Source: Mesorhizobium sp. M9A.F.Ca.ET.002.03.1.2 (GTDB lineage: Bacteria > Pseudomonadota > Alphaproteobacteria > Rhizobiales > Rhizobiaceae). From it: a stretch of 64,000 bases of DNA. A program made the translations under genes and the position numbers. The notes below the pieces were generated by a model. The model had not been told where the DNA came from and made no database searches. It worked only from the letters and a program-made list of their open reading frames with translations. Shown here in pieces: positions 8,354 to 17,460 of this stretch (within the stretch, counting starts at the first letter, position 1; each line of letters opens with the position of its first letter). Where the stretch lies: NCBI RefSeq assembly GCF_003952365.1, contig NZ_CP034443.1, positions 3,651,001 through 3,715,000 on the forward strand. Direction: 5' to 3'.

Positions 8354-9847
8354 ATGAGCGGCATCTACGACAGCATCCTCGATACGATTGGCAACACCCC
8401 GGTCGTTCGCCTTTCCCGCATTAACGATGGCGCCGCTTCGCTCTACGCCAAGATCGAGGCGTTCAATCCCGGCGGCTCGGTCAAGGACCGGCTTGCAGCC
8501 GCGGTCATCGAGGAAGCGGAGCGTTCCGGCGCACTCCAGCCCGGTCAGACGGTGATCGAGGCGACCAGCGGCAATACCGGCATAGGGCTCGCCATGGTTT
8601 GCGCCAGGAAAGGCTATCCACTCGTCATCGTCATGCCGGAAAATGCCAGCCTCGAGCGCCGCAAGCTGATGCGTTTCTTCGGTGCCAAAGTCGTGCTGAC
8701 GCCTGCCGTCGAGCGCGGCAGCGGCATGCTCGCCAAGGCGATCGAGATTGCCGAAACGCATGGCTGGTTTCTCTGCCGGCAATTCGAGACGCCCGTCAAC
8801 GCCGATATCCACGCCCGCACGACCGCACGAGAAATCCTCACCGCGTTCCGCGATCGCCCGCTCGACTACTGGGTCACCGGCACCGGGACCGGCGGGACGC
8901 TCGCCGGTGTGGCCAGGGTGCTCAAACGCGAGCGGCCGGAAACGCGGATCATCGTCTGTGAACCCGACAATTCGGCGTTGCTGTCTAGCGGCATTTCCCA
9001 GAGCTTCGATGAACGCGGACTGCCGACACGTACGCATACACGCTTCCGGCCGCACCCGATCCAGGGGTGGAGCCCGGATTTCATCCCGCAGATCGTCGGC
9101 AATGCATTGACCGACGATCTCGTGGACGAGATCCTGCCCGTTTCCGGCGACAGTGCGCTAGAGGCCGCGCGCAGACTTGCGACGGAAGAGGGCATACTGA
9201 GCGGCATCTCCGGCGGGGCAACCCTGGCGGGCGCACTGGAAATCGCTCGGCGCGCCGGCCAGGGCCAGAATGTCCTGTGCATGCTGCCTGATACCGGGGA
9301 GCGCTATCTGAGCACGATCCTCTTCGACCACATCCGCGAGGAGATGTCGCCGGCCGAGGAAGCGATTTCTCGCTCGACGCCCGGCTATCGCTTCGACCGG
9401 CCGCCCTCGTTCGCTCTTTCGTCATCGCCGGCTGGTGAAATCCGTATCAGCCAGTCGGCTCAATTCTTCGTCGACGAAGCGATCCACGATCCGGAGCATC
9501 GGGTCGTCATGTTTGCTCTAACCTGGTGCGAGTTCTGCTGGACGGTGAGAAAGCTCTTCGAGGCTGCCGGCATAGCCTATCGATCCATCGATATCGATAC
9601 TCCGGAATTTCAGAAGAATGGCATGGATGGTGAAGTCCGCAAGGCCCTGAGAGCCCGGATCGGTTCACCCACCATCCCGCAGGTCTTCGTCGGCGGAGAG
9701 CATGTCGGCGGCTGCACAGATACGCTTGCGGCATGGCGGGACGGTTCGCTGGCCGCCCGTCTGGCGTTCGTCGGCGCAAGCTACACACCCGGCGCATGCG
9801 CAAATCCGGAAAGCCTGCTGCCCCAATGGGTGCAGGCCAAGGCATAA
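8354..9847 (+). CDS. Cysteine synthase fused to a glutaredoxin domain
   Basis: This is a 497-residue fusion. Residues 1 to about 310 are an O-acetylserine sulfhydrylase-type PLP enzyme: the PLP lysine lies in NPGGSVKDR near residue 42, the substrate loop is TSGNTG near residue 72, and the phosphate-binding loop is GTGTGGTLAG. After a linker, residues from about 370 form a glutaredoxin-like domain with a CEFC redox pair (TWCEFCW) and the IPQVFVGG cis-proline loop. Expected activity is cysteine formation from O-acetylserine and sulfide. The fused domain may reduce a bound sulfur carrier or regulate the enzyme (inference). The ATG at 8354 is chosen because the PLP fold starts right after it. It stands alone, without other sulfur genes beside it. 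Confidence 0.9.
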   Translation: MSGIYDSILDTIGNTPVVRLSRINDGAASLYAKIEAFNPGGSVKDRLAAAVIEEAERSGALQPGQTVIEATSGNTGIGLAMVCARKGYPLVIVMPENASLERRKLMRFFGAKVVLTPAVERGSGMLAKAIEIAETHGWFLCRQFETPVNADIHARTTAREILTAFRDRPLDYWVTGTGTGGTLAGVARVLKRERPETRIIVCEPDNSALLSSGISQSFDERGLPTRTHTRFRPHPIQGWSPDFIPQIVGNALTDDLVDEILPVSGDSALEAARRLATEEGILSGISGGATLAGALEIARRAGQGQNVLCMLPDTGERYLSTILFDHIREEMSPAEEAISRSTPGYRFDRPPSFALSSSPAGEIRISQSAQFFVDEAIHDPEHRVVMFALTWCEFCWTVRKLFEAAGIAYRSIDIDTPEFQKNGMDGEVRKALRARIGSPTIPQVFVGGEHVGGCTDTLAAWRDGSLAARLAFVGASYTPGACANPESLLPQWVQAKA

Positions 9848-9944
9848 AGCGGGCGGTATCTTGACCTTGCTCTGGAGTCTCCGGCGCGCGTTTGCGGTAA
9901 TTTCCGGGTGCTGATGCGACCGCACGGCAGGCCGCGCTGGGCCT

Positions 9945-10047
9945 AAAGCGCGTCGCGTCGAAACGGATTCAGCCGACGCGCTTTAAGTCTTTGTTTTTAT
10001 GCATGTCGTTGTCCCAAAACCGCTGCGCACTTTTGGGCGACATGCAT
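9945..10047. repeat. Double-hairpin intergenic repeat
   Basis: Two inverted repeats lie back to back. The first pairs AAAGCGCGTCG (9945-9955) with CGACGCGCTTT (9974-9984). The second pairs ATGCATGTCG plus CCCAAAA (9999-10019, with a short bulge) with TTTTGGG plus CGACATGCAT (10031-10047). This sequence type is familiar as a dispersed intergenic element in Mesorhizobium, Ochrobactrum and relatives. That it is multicopy cannot be shown from one window. It may also end transcription of the upstream gene. Confidence 0.65.
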
Positions 10048-10107
10048 TAGAAGAAACGAAAACGCTCGGGTGGCGGCACGCTATCGATACATTCCAATGC
10101 CAATCTG

Positions 10108-13100
10108 GTGCGAGATTGGGATAGCAGCGTGTCGCTCGAAATTCACGTTCTCGGAGACCTGACCGTCCTTCGCCATGGCGAGGTTGTCGCCTTGCCGCCT
10201 TCGAAAAAGACGCGCGCGCTTCTAGCCTATCTTGCGCTTGTCGAACGGCCGCAGCGGCGCGAGCGCCTTTGCGAGATGTTCTGGGAGGTACCCGACGATC
10301 CTCGCGGCGCGCTGCGCTGGAGCCTCTCGAAGATAAGGCAGATCGTCGATGCCGAAGACGGCGGCGTCCTGGAAGCCGACCGGAATGCTGTGCGCCTGAA
10401 CAGCAACAAAATCGTGCTGGACATCGCACCGCTCCGGGGCCTCGACATTCGCGACATAGCAGCTTTCGAAACGGCAAGACTGGAGGGCCTCGCCGGGGCT
10501 TTCAGAGGACGCGTCCTTGGCGACCTATCGCTGCCGCGCTGTCCGGAATTCGAGGCTTGGCGGGTTGCGATCGCCGACGAGCTGCACGTGACGCATCTGC
10601 GCATCCTGCGGGTACTCGTCGATCGGTTGGCGGATGAGCCTGCGCGTGCGCTTCCGTATGCTCATGTCTTGCACGGGTTGGAGCCCGAGGACGAAGCTCT
10701 TCGTGCTGATATTCGTCGGCTGGGCGAAGCAGCGCGGCAATCGGCCATGATCCAGAGCCGCACTTCGAGAAACGAAACGGTCGCCGCTCCCGGCCCAGAT
10801 TCGATGAGTCCGAGCGAGCTTGCGGCAGAAACACCGCTCGCCGCTTCGCCGAAGCGGGCTCTTTCGCAAGAGATTCGCAGGTGCACGACTCCAGACGGCG
10901 TGGGGCTGGCCTATGCCTTGAGTGGCCAGGGGCTGCCTTTGGTCAGAGCTGCCCATTGGATGTCCCATCTTGAGCTCGACTGGGACAGTCCGGTCTGGAA
11001 GCACTGGATTGAGGGCCTTTCCACAAATTACCAGGTGATGCGCTATGACCAGCGCGGCAATGGTCTGTCGGACCGGTACCCCGCCGATCTTTCTTTCGAC
11101 GCAATGCTTGCCGACCTGGAGAGCATCATAGACGCGGCCGGTCTGCGACGCGTCTTCCTGCTCGGAATTTCCCAAGGATGCGCTGTTTCGATCGCCTACG
11201 CCGTCCGGCATCCCGAACGCGTGGCGGGAATGGTGCTCTATGGCGGATTTGCCAAGGGCTGGCGCAAACGGGGCAATCAGCGGGAAATTGCGCGCCGTGA
11301 GGCGATGGGAGCGCTGATGCGGGAAGGCTGGGGGCAGGACGACCCGGTCTTCCGCCAGATGTTCACTTCCCTCTTCATCCCGGAAGGAACGCCGGAGCAA
11401 AGGAACTGGTACAACGAGCTGCAGCGCAACACTGCTGCACCCGAGATCGCTCATCGCATCTTCGAGGAGGGCGCCGTCATCGACGTCGAAGAGCTGTTGC
11501 CCCGGATCCGGGTTCCAACGTTGGTGATGCATGCCACCGAGGACGCGGTCATTCCGTTCGATCATGGGCAGGCGATAGCGGGTAAAATCCCCGGTGCGCG
11601 CTTCGTAGCCTTGGAAAGTGCCAACCACGTGCTGCTCGCTCACGAACCGGCATTCGCGACCTTTCTCGACGAAACGCGTCGTTTCCTCGCGGACCCGGAG
11701 CAAACGCAGCAATTGGCTGGCCCACAGGCGTCATTGGGCATCAACCGCTCTCGGCAGAACATAACCGTGTTGGCGGCGGAAGTGGTCAGTCCCATGCACG
11801 TCTTCGAAGCGGCCGATCCGGAAGCGGCGATCCGCGAGCTCCAGCCTGTCGAGGATGAGGTGATCCAGGTCATAGAGTCCCACGGCGGCGTCATCACCTC
11901 TGCTGCCAACGGTACGATCACCGCAGCATTTGGTCTCGCCCGCGCCACCGAGGATCACGCTTATCTTGCCTGCCGCGCCGCGCTCGCGGCCAAGCTCGCG
12001 GTGGAGGAGCTTTCCCAGGGCGGTGCCAGGTTGAGGGCCGGGATAGATACCGGCGAGGTGATCGTACGACAGCAATGGACGAACGAAAGCAGCAAGGTGG
12101 AACTAGCCGGAGCCGCGCCACGCGCCGCCAACTGGGTGATGCGTGCTTTGCGCCGTCCGACGATCGCTGCAACAGCCCGGGCGTGCGCGGCCGCGGGAGG
12201 ATACGTGCAGATGCACCGCCTCGCGCAGTCGGAGCACCCGCAACTTGGCGGCGACGAACGCGCCTATGAGCTGTTGGGCGAAAACCACGCTCTGTCTCGC
12301 TGGCACCTGAGAGCCAACCGCGGCCTTACCGGCCTCGTGGCTCGCGGGCTTGAGCTTAAGACACTTCTTGCGACCTGGCGGCGCGTCAGGGAGGGACATG
12401 GACAAGTCGTCGGCATCGTCGCCGATCCCGGATTGGGTAAGTCCAGGCTTGCGCACGAATTCCTGTCGCTCGACGAGGTTGCAGGTTTCACCGTCCTTGA
12501 AAGCGGGGGATCAGAGTTCGATTCGACCGTGGCGCTCGGGGTGGTGAAAAAGCTGTTGCTTTCCGCTTGCGGCATTCGCAGCGAGAACACGTTGGGCGAA
12601 GCCCAGCGCCGGTTTGCCCGCAGGCACGCCGAGCTGCGCCTGGACCCCCGCCACACGGCGCCGCTTTCCTTCCTGGCGGATCTGCCCGTGGATGATTATT
12701 GGCGGAATCTCGATGCAAGGGAGCGGACCGCGCGGGTGTCGGAGGCGATGAACGCTTTTCTCGTCGCGATGAGCCGCGCCTCGCCCATGGCCCTCCTCGT
12801 GGAGGATTTGCATTGGATCGATGTCGAGAGCGAAGCCGTCCTGAACCGGCTTGTCGACTTTATCGGCGCCAATCGCATCATGCTGGTTGCCACGCACAGG
12901 TCATCATATCGGCACGACTGGGCTCAACGCGGCTATTTCCAGCAGATCAGGCTGGAACGGTTCGTGCGAGATGATGTGGAGGAGTTCCTTACCGAACTGC
13001 TGGGCTCCGAGTCCGGCCTGGAAGAACTGCGCAACTCGCTTGTCGAACGGGCCGAAGGAACGCCGCTTTTCCTGGAGGAGATGGTTCGCGCCCTGGTCGC

Positions 13101-14844
13101 CAACGGTGTTCTCGCCGGTCAACCGGGCCGCTACGAGCTCAAAAAGCCGGCAGATTCCGTGACCATCCCGTCCACGGTTCAATCGCTTATCGCCGCGCGC
13201 ATCCAGCAACTCGGCGAGGCGGAAAAGCAAATCCTCCAGCTCGCATCGGTGATCGGCAAGAATGTTCCCTATCCTTTACTGTGGGCCCTTTCCCCGCTGA
13301 CGGAGACGGAGCTTGAGGCGTGCCTGGCCAGGCTGCAGGCTCTGGAATTCCTGTTCGAGGTGCAGAGCTATCCTCACGTGGAATATACCTTCAAACACGC
13401 ATTGACGCTCACGGTGACCTACGAATCGCTGTTAGCGGAGGACCGGAAAAGGCTGCATCGGGCCGCATTGGTTGCAATGGAGAGACTTTATGCCGGATCG
13501 CTGAACCACCATGTCGAGGAACTGGCCGAGCATGCGCTTCGCGCCGAGGCATGGGAGCCGGCAGCGCGCTACCTGCTGCAGGCGGTTGGCCGGGCCGAGG
13601 AACGCTCCGCCTATGCCGCTGCCGTCCAATTTCTCGAAAACGCGCTCAAGGCGGTCGCCGCATTGCCCCGTAGCGTGGAGACGCTCGCCCAGGCAATAGA
13701 CCTGCGGGTGCGGATGCGACCTGCCTATGGCGCCCTGGGTGCTTACCGGAAGGCGCTGCCGCGACTGCTTGAAGCGCGCGACTTGGCCATGGAGCTGGGC
13801 GATCCGCAACTCATCTCTGACGTGTTGCTTCACCTGAGCTATCTCAACAGCTCCCATGGCCGCTACGACGAGGCACTGGAACCGGCCCAGACGCTCAACC
13901 GCAACGCGCTTGCCAATGGCGTGCAGCGCTGCATCAGCGAGTCGGATCTGGCCGCTTCGCAAGCGCTTCTGCTGCGCAGTGAGGCGCGGCAGGCGCTGGA
14001 GCGCCTCCTTCCGCATGAAGAGAATTTCACCGGAGCCTGGCGCTCCGAGCGTTTCGGACAGCTCGGCACGCGCGCGGTCTGGTTTTTTGGGCATCGCGCG
14101 CAGGCGGAAGCTCGCCTGGGTCGGTTCGAGCGTGCAGAGCGCTCTCTTGCCGAGCTGCAGAAGGTTGCCGCCGAAGTGGCGCGTCCGATCGATAGCTGCG
14201 CGGCCGCATATTTCACCGGCGTGGTGGGTGTCCTGCGTGGGCCCACGCCGGCGCTTGTCGCTGCACTGCAGGCGTGTTCTTCCGAAGCTCAGACCAGCGG
14301 GTCCAACCTGCTCCGGCCATGGCTGTTGACGATGCTCGGGCATGCCGAATTCCTGCTCGGCCGCGTTGGTGTAGCGGGCGTTACTCTGGAAAAAGCGGTG
14401 ACCGAGGCAAAGCGGCTTGATCTGCCGCAGTTCGAATGTCATGCCCGGGCCGTCCTGGCATGCATCCACACACGCCGCGGCGAGCCGGAAGCGGCAGCCA
14501 ATATAAGCCATGCGCTGGAGCTTGCGCGAGGACGCGGCGATCCGTGGAGCGAGATCATCGTGTTGCGCGCTCTTGCGGAACTGAAGCCGTCCAAGTCGGC
14601 CATCGCCTGGCTTGAACAGGCCTGCAGTCTCGCCCGGCGCACCGAATTGCGACCCGAACTGGCCCGCTCCTTGCGGGCCCTCGGGTTGGCGCAGCGGCGC
14701 GGCAAAATCGCCGGCGCAGAGGCCACTCTCGCCGAAGCGGGTAAGCTTTACGCCGAAATGCAGTTGCGGGAGGAATTTTCCGGGAACGTGGAACCAGCCG
14801 AAAGCATCCCGCCCGATCGCGTTCCGACGGCGATGGCGATGTAG
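10108..14844 (+). CDS. Very large multidomain regulator: SARP-like, hydrolase, cyclase-like, AAA ATPase and TPR
   Basis: This 1578-residue protein strings together five parts. Residues 1-100 resemble an OmpR-type winged helix, followed to about 230 by a BTAD-like helical domain (SARP type). Residues about 260-530 form an alpha/beta hydrolase with a GISQG nucleophile elbow near 352-356. Residues about 550-700 look like a degenerate class III nucleotidyl cyclase (ITVLAAEVV, GIDTGEV). Residues about 745-1000 are an AAA/STAND ATPase with ADPGLGKS at 772-779 and LLVEDLHWID near 900. The remainder is rich in TPR-like helices. It is probably a signal-sensing transcription regulator. The start is GTG at 10108 or the in-frame GTG at 10129; neither has a strong ribosome-binding site. 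Confidence 0.87.
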   Translation: MRDWDSSVSLEIHVLGDLTVLRHGEVVALPPSKKTRALLAYLALVERPQRRERLCEMFWEVPDDPRGALRWSLSKIRQIVDAEDGGVLEADRNAVRLNSNKIVLDIAPLRGLDIRDIAAFETARLEGLAGAFRGRVLGDLSLPRCPEFEAWRVAIADELHVTHLRILRVLVDRLADEPARALPYAHVLHGLEPEDEALRADIRRLGEAARQSAMIQSRTSRNETVAAPGPDSMSPSELAAETPLAASPKRALSQEIRRCTTPDGVGLAYALSGQGLPLVRAAHWMSHLELDWDSPVWKHWIEGLSTNYQVMRYDQRGNGLSDRYPADLSFDAMLADLESIIDAAGLRRVFLLGISQGCAVSIAYAVRHPERVAGMVLYGGFAKGWRKRGNQREIARREAMGALMREGWGQDDPVFRQMFTSLFIPEGTPEQRNWYNELQRNTAAPEIAHRIFEEGAVIDVEELLPRIRVPTLVMHATEDAVIPFDHGQAIAGKIPGARFVALESANHVLLAHEPAFATFLDETRRFLADPEQTQQLAGPQASLGINRSRQNITVLAAEVVSPMHVFEAADPEAAIRELQPVEDEVIQVIESHGGVITSAANGTITAAFGLARATEDHAYLACRAALAAKLAVEELSQGGARLRAGIDTGEVIVRQQWTNESSKVELAGAAPRAANWVMRALRRPTIAATARACAAAGGYVQMHRLAQSEHPQLGGDERAYELLGENHALSRWHLRANRGLTGLVARGLELKTLLATWRRVREGHGQVVGIVADPGLGKSRLAHEFLSLDEVAGFTVLESGGSEFDSTVALGVVKKLLLSACGIRSENTLGEAQRRFARRHAELRLDPRHTAPLSFLADLPVDDYWRNLDARERTARVSEAMNAFLVAMSRASPMALLVEDLHWIDVESEAVLNRLVDFIGANRIMLVATHRSSYRHDWAQRGYFQQIRLERFVRDDVEEFLTELLGSESGLEELRNSLVERAEGTPLFLEEMVRALVANGVLAGQPGRYELKKPADSVTIPSTVQSLIAARIQQLGEAEKQILQLASVIGKNVPYPLLWALSPLTETELEACLARLQALEFLFEVQSYPHVEYTFKHALTLTVTYESLLAEDRKRLHRAALVAMERLYAGSLNHHVEELAEHALRAEAWEPAARYLLQAVGRAEERSAYAAAVQFLENALKAVAALPRSVETLAQAIDLRVRMRPAYGALGAYRKALPRLLEARDLAMELGDPQLISDVLLHLSYLNSSHGRYDEALEPAQTLNRNALANGVQRCISESDLAASQALLLRSEARQALERLLPHEENFTGAWRSERFGQLGTRAVWFFGHRAQAEARLGRFERAERSLAELQKVAAEVARPIDSCAAAYFTGVVGVLRGPTPALVAALQACSSEAQTSGSNLLRPWLLTMLGHAEFLLGRVGVAGVTLEKAVTEAKRLDLPQFECHARAVLACIHTRRGEPEAAANISHALELARGRGDPWSEIIVLRALAELKPSKSAIAWLEQACSLARRTELRPELARSLRALGLAQRRGKIAGAEATLAEAGKLYAEMQLREEFSGNVEPAESIPPDRVPTAMAM

Positions 14845-14971
14845 TCCGGCAGAGCCGCGATCGCATCTAGGACCTGCTCCCGGTTGGCCTCCTCAAGCTC
14901 GAACGCGGCGGGGGCCATGAGCCGCAAGATCTCCACAGAACATGTCGATGCCGAGATGGTGCGTACCGCGG

Positions 14972-15820
14972 TCACGCGGCTCGCGATCCCTTGACGGCGT
15001 GGAACAGGATGTCGCGAACCAAGCGATCTGCTACGACGTCCGCGTGGGTCATCGGGCCCATGTGTCCAGCGCCGGGAATGATCACCCCAATCGCGGCCGG
15101 AATGCGGGAAACGAGTTCCTGGGCTATGAGGCGCGTCGGAACCGGTGCGTGTTCGCCGCGCAGTATCACTACGGGAAAACCAAACCGGGAATATTCGCCC
15201 ACGTGTGTCGGTTCATGGATAAGGGCGTGGAAGTCGAGGCTGGCCTTCGAAAGAAACCGCACCAGCTCTGCCTGGAGATCCGGCTTCATTGCGGCGAAGG
15301 TGCCTGGGCCGTTCCAGTAGTCGACGAAACAAGCTGCCGCGGCCCGATAGCTGCCGTTGTTTAGGCCTTCAGCTATGGCGCCGGCGACCGCAGAGATTTC
15401 CTCGAAGGCGACGCGCCCCTCGGATCCCATTCCATTCAGCAAATGAAAAGCCGACGGCTCATAGAGACCGAGGCTGGCCAGCCGATGCGGACGCATCGCC
15501 GCTATGTGAAGGGCCAAACCACCGCCATAGGAATGCCCGACAAGATGCACAGGCCCCTCATGGTTATCGATCATTTCGATGGTGCCGGCCGCTTCGTCTG
15601 CCAGACTGAAGGTGCCGCTGCCGGCCCACGAACTGCCACCCGGCGCCCCGATCAGATCGGGTGCGACGAAGCGGCAACCTTCGTCGAGCCGTTCTGCGAA
15701 TTTACGCCATTGGCGAGCGCTGCCCCCCGAGCAGTGCAAGGCAACAACGAGGGGTGCACGCCGTGCCTGACGCGAGACGCAAAGAATCGATGCGACCGTC
15801 ATTGGACGAGCTCCATCCAT
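14972..15820 (-). CDS. Alpha/beta hydrolase
   Basis: This 282-residue protein has the complete alpha/beta-hydrolase motif set: ALHCSGGSARQW near the N-terminus (oxyanion side), the nucleophile elbow GHSYGGG, an acid-bearing strand (VVILRGEHAPVP) and a C-terminal His in PGAGHMGPMTH. It should be a soluble serine esterase or related hydrolase; the substrate is unknown. It starts three bases after the stop of the DUF1127 gene, so the two form a small operon. A second in-frame ATG six codons in (15802) has GGAG upstream and may be the true start. The upstream regulator contains a related hydrolase domain. Confidence 0.85.
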   Translation of the reverse strand: MDGARPMTVASILCVSRQARRAPLVVALHCSGGSARQWRKFAERLDEGCRFVAPDLIGAPGGSSWAGSGTFSLADEAAGTIEMIDNHEGPVHLVGHSYGGGLALHIAAMRPHRLASLGLYEPSAFHLLNGMGSEGRVAFEEISAVAGAIAEGLNNGSYRAAAACFVDYWNGPGTFAAMKPDLQAELVRFLSKASLDFHALIHEPTHVGEYSRFGFPVVILRGEHAPVPTRLIAQELVSRIPAAIGVIIPGAGHMGPMTHADVVADRLVRDILFHAVKGSRAA

Positions 15821-15823
15821 GCC

Positions 15824-16000
15824 TCAAAACCGCGAACGGCGGCTGCTGTCAGCACCGGCAAACAAGGTGATCGAGTTGATCTCCGAGCGGTCGATGCCGA
15901 TGTCGCGCAGGATGTAGTCCGGCAGCTCATAAAGATGTTGGCGGTCTCGCCGCACGCGGATGAAGCGCCGAAGTGCGGCAGACAAGAATATTTCGCTCAT
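15824..16000 (-). CDS. DUF1127 small protein
   Basis: This 58-residue protein starts MSEIFLSAALRRFIRVRRDR and continues with LYELPDYILRDIGIDRSEI. The arginine-rich helix followed by L-x-x-L-x-D-x-x-L-x-D-I-G-hydrophobic is the DUF1127 signature. In alphaproteobacteria some members of this family take part in RNA-linked control of phosphate or carbon use and in stress responses; the role here is unknown. The gene lies directly upstream of the hydrolase on the same strand with a three-base gap. Confidence 0.8.
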   Translation of the reverse strand: MSEIFLSAALRRFIRVRRDRQHLYELPDYILRDIGIDRSEINSITLFAGADSSRRSRF

Positions 16001-16127
16001 TTACGTTCTCCATCGGTTTGTGGACGCTGATGCCGCGTCCGATGGAGGCGTTGTCGCGGCCGGCCGTGAGCGCCAACGTTGAAGGCAGCGTCGTTTTTTC
16101 GCCGCACGAGCGTTGAAATTCTTCAGC

Positions 16128-17372
16128 TTAGGCGGCAATCCTGGGCAGTGCGCCGACGAAACCGGCGATATGATCTGCCAGCGCTTCCGCGTCGCGGCCG
16201 ACGCCGTCTATGAAGCTGGAGTTGCGGCGCCGCATGAAGTTGAGGCCGAGCACGTAGAGGCCTGGCAGAGGACAGATGCCGCCGTCGTTCAGGATCTCTC
16301 CCTGCGCATCGAAGACGGGCATTTTCAGCCAGGGATACTCCCGGTGATAGCCGGTGGCCCATATGACGGTCCTGATGCCTTGGTCGATCAGGTCGATCTC
16401 GACTGGATCGACATTCAGGATCAGCGCTTGAACGGACTGGGGTTCATCCGAGCGACCGTCTCCGTGAAGAGCCGCCGCGCGGTCTATGTTAGCCAGCACT
16501 CGCCTCAGCCTGTACTCTGCTGCGGCCGTCGCGGCGCCCAGGTTGCCGTCGAACCGGACGCGTCTATCGTAAGCGGCAACGGCTCGACCGACAAGGCGGA
16601 CGTCCTGATCGCAAAGGTGGGCGAGGTCCAGCGACCGGCGCTCGGGAGTGCCGATGAGCTGCAGCGAGGATTGTCTCCGTGCCGCAGCAGGGTCGGGCAG
16701 TTCGCCAATAGGCCTGTCGAGCGTGCCAAGCCGATCAAGCCACCATAATATATCTTGCCCCCGGTAGAGCCTTGGCAGGCGGGTATGACCGCCGACCGAC
16801 AAGGTGACCGGGCGCCCGGAGCGATGAATCTCCTCGGCGAGTTGCATGCCTGTCGCAGAGGCGCCAACCACAAGAACGCCGCCCGGCGGCAGTTGCCCGG
16901 GATTGCGATAGTCCCACGGCGTGATCTGCCGGATGGATGGGGAAATATGCCTGGCGATTGGTGGAACGCATGGCCTGTCGCTGTAGCCGGTCGCCACAAC
17001 AATCGCCCGTGCGGTCCAGCGGGCGCGATTTGTAAAGAGGCGAAAGCCTCCGTCGATGGCTTCAGCGGAACGCACCTCCGCCCCGCTCTCGACAGGCGCG
17101 CCGATCGAGCGCCCATACTCCTCGAAAAACCGGACGGTCTCGGGCATCGTCATGAAGCCATCCGGATCAGGCCCGCGATAGCCGCCGCCCGGCAGACGGG
17201 TCATCCAATTGGGCGTCAGCAGGCGGAGCGAATCCCATCGTTCGCTGCGCCAGCGCTCGGCCACCCGGCCGCGCTCCAGGACGACATGGCCGATACCGCG
17301 CTCGCTTAGGCATCGGCTGACGGCGAGGCCGGCCTGACCGGCGCCGATAACAGCTACATCTGTACGTTGCAT
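16128..17372 (-). CDS. Flavin-containing monooxygenase / NAD(P)-binding oxidoreductase
   Basis: This 414-residue protein begins MQRTDVAVIGAGQAGLAVS, a Rossmann FAD-binding site, and has a second Rossmann motif in mid-chain (VLVVGASATGMQLAEE) for NADPH. Between them is a region with VVATGYSDRP, and near the C-terminus WATGYHREYPWL, the conserved ATG-type motif of group B monooxygenases. It probably oxygenates a small nucleophilic substrate or acts as a related reductase. The internal ATG at 17372 is preferred over the in-frame codon at 17417 because the FAD motif follows it at once and GGAGA lies upstream. Confidence 0.85.
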   Translation of the reverse strand: MQRTDVAVIGAGQAGLAVSRCLSERGIGHVVLERGRVAERWRSERWDSLRLLTPNWMTRLPGGGYRGPDPDGFMTMPETVRFFEEYGRSIGAPVESGAEVRSAEAIDGGFRLFTNRARWTARAIVVATGYSDRPCVPPIARHISPSIRQITPWDYRNPGQLPPGGVLVVGASATGMQLAEEIHRSGRPVTLSVGGHTRLPRLYRGQDILWWLDRLGTLDRPIGELPDPAAARRQSSLQLIGTPERRSLDLAHLCDQDVRLVGRAVAAYDRRVRFDGNLGAATAAAEYRLRRVLANIDRAAALHGDGRSDEPQSVQALILNVDPVEIDLIDQGIRTVIWATGYHREYPWLKMPVFDAQGEILNDGGICPLPGLYVLGLNFMRRRNSSFIDGVGRDAEALADHIAGFVGALPRIAA

Positions 17373-17460
17373 GGGGTCTCCGCTTTGTGAGCGGGAGCAC
17401 CAGATCGCCGGCGCCATCCTTCCTGGACAGAGCCGGCGATGTTGCTCTTGCGGGCTGAGA

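Noticed and set aside
14748..14975. Minus-strand frame with LPDYIAIAVGTR, resembling a second DUF1127 protein
   Set aside because: It overlaps the regulator 3' end by about 100 bases, lacks the arginine-rich helix and the L-x-D-I-G core, and has only a GTG start without a good ribosome-binding site.
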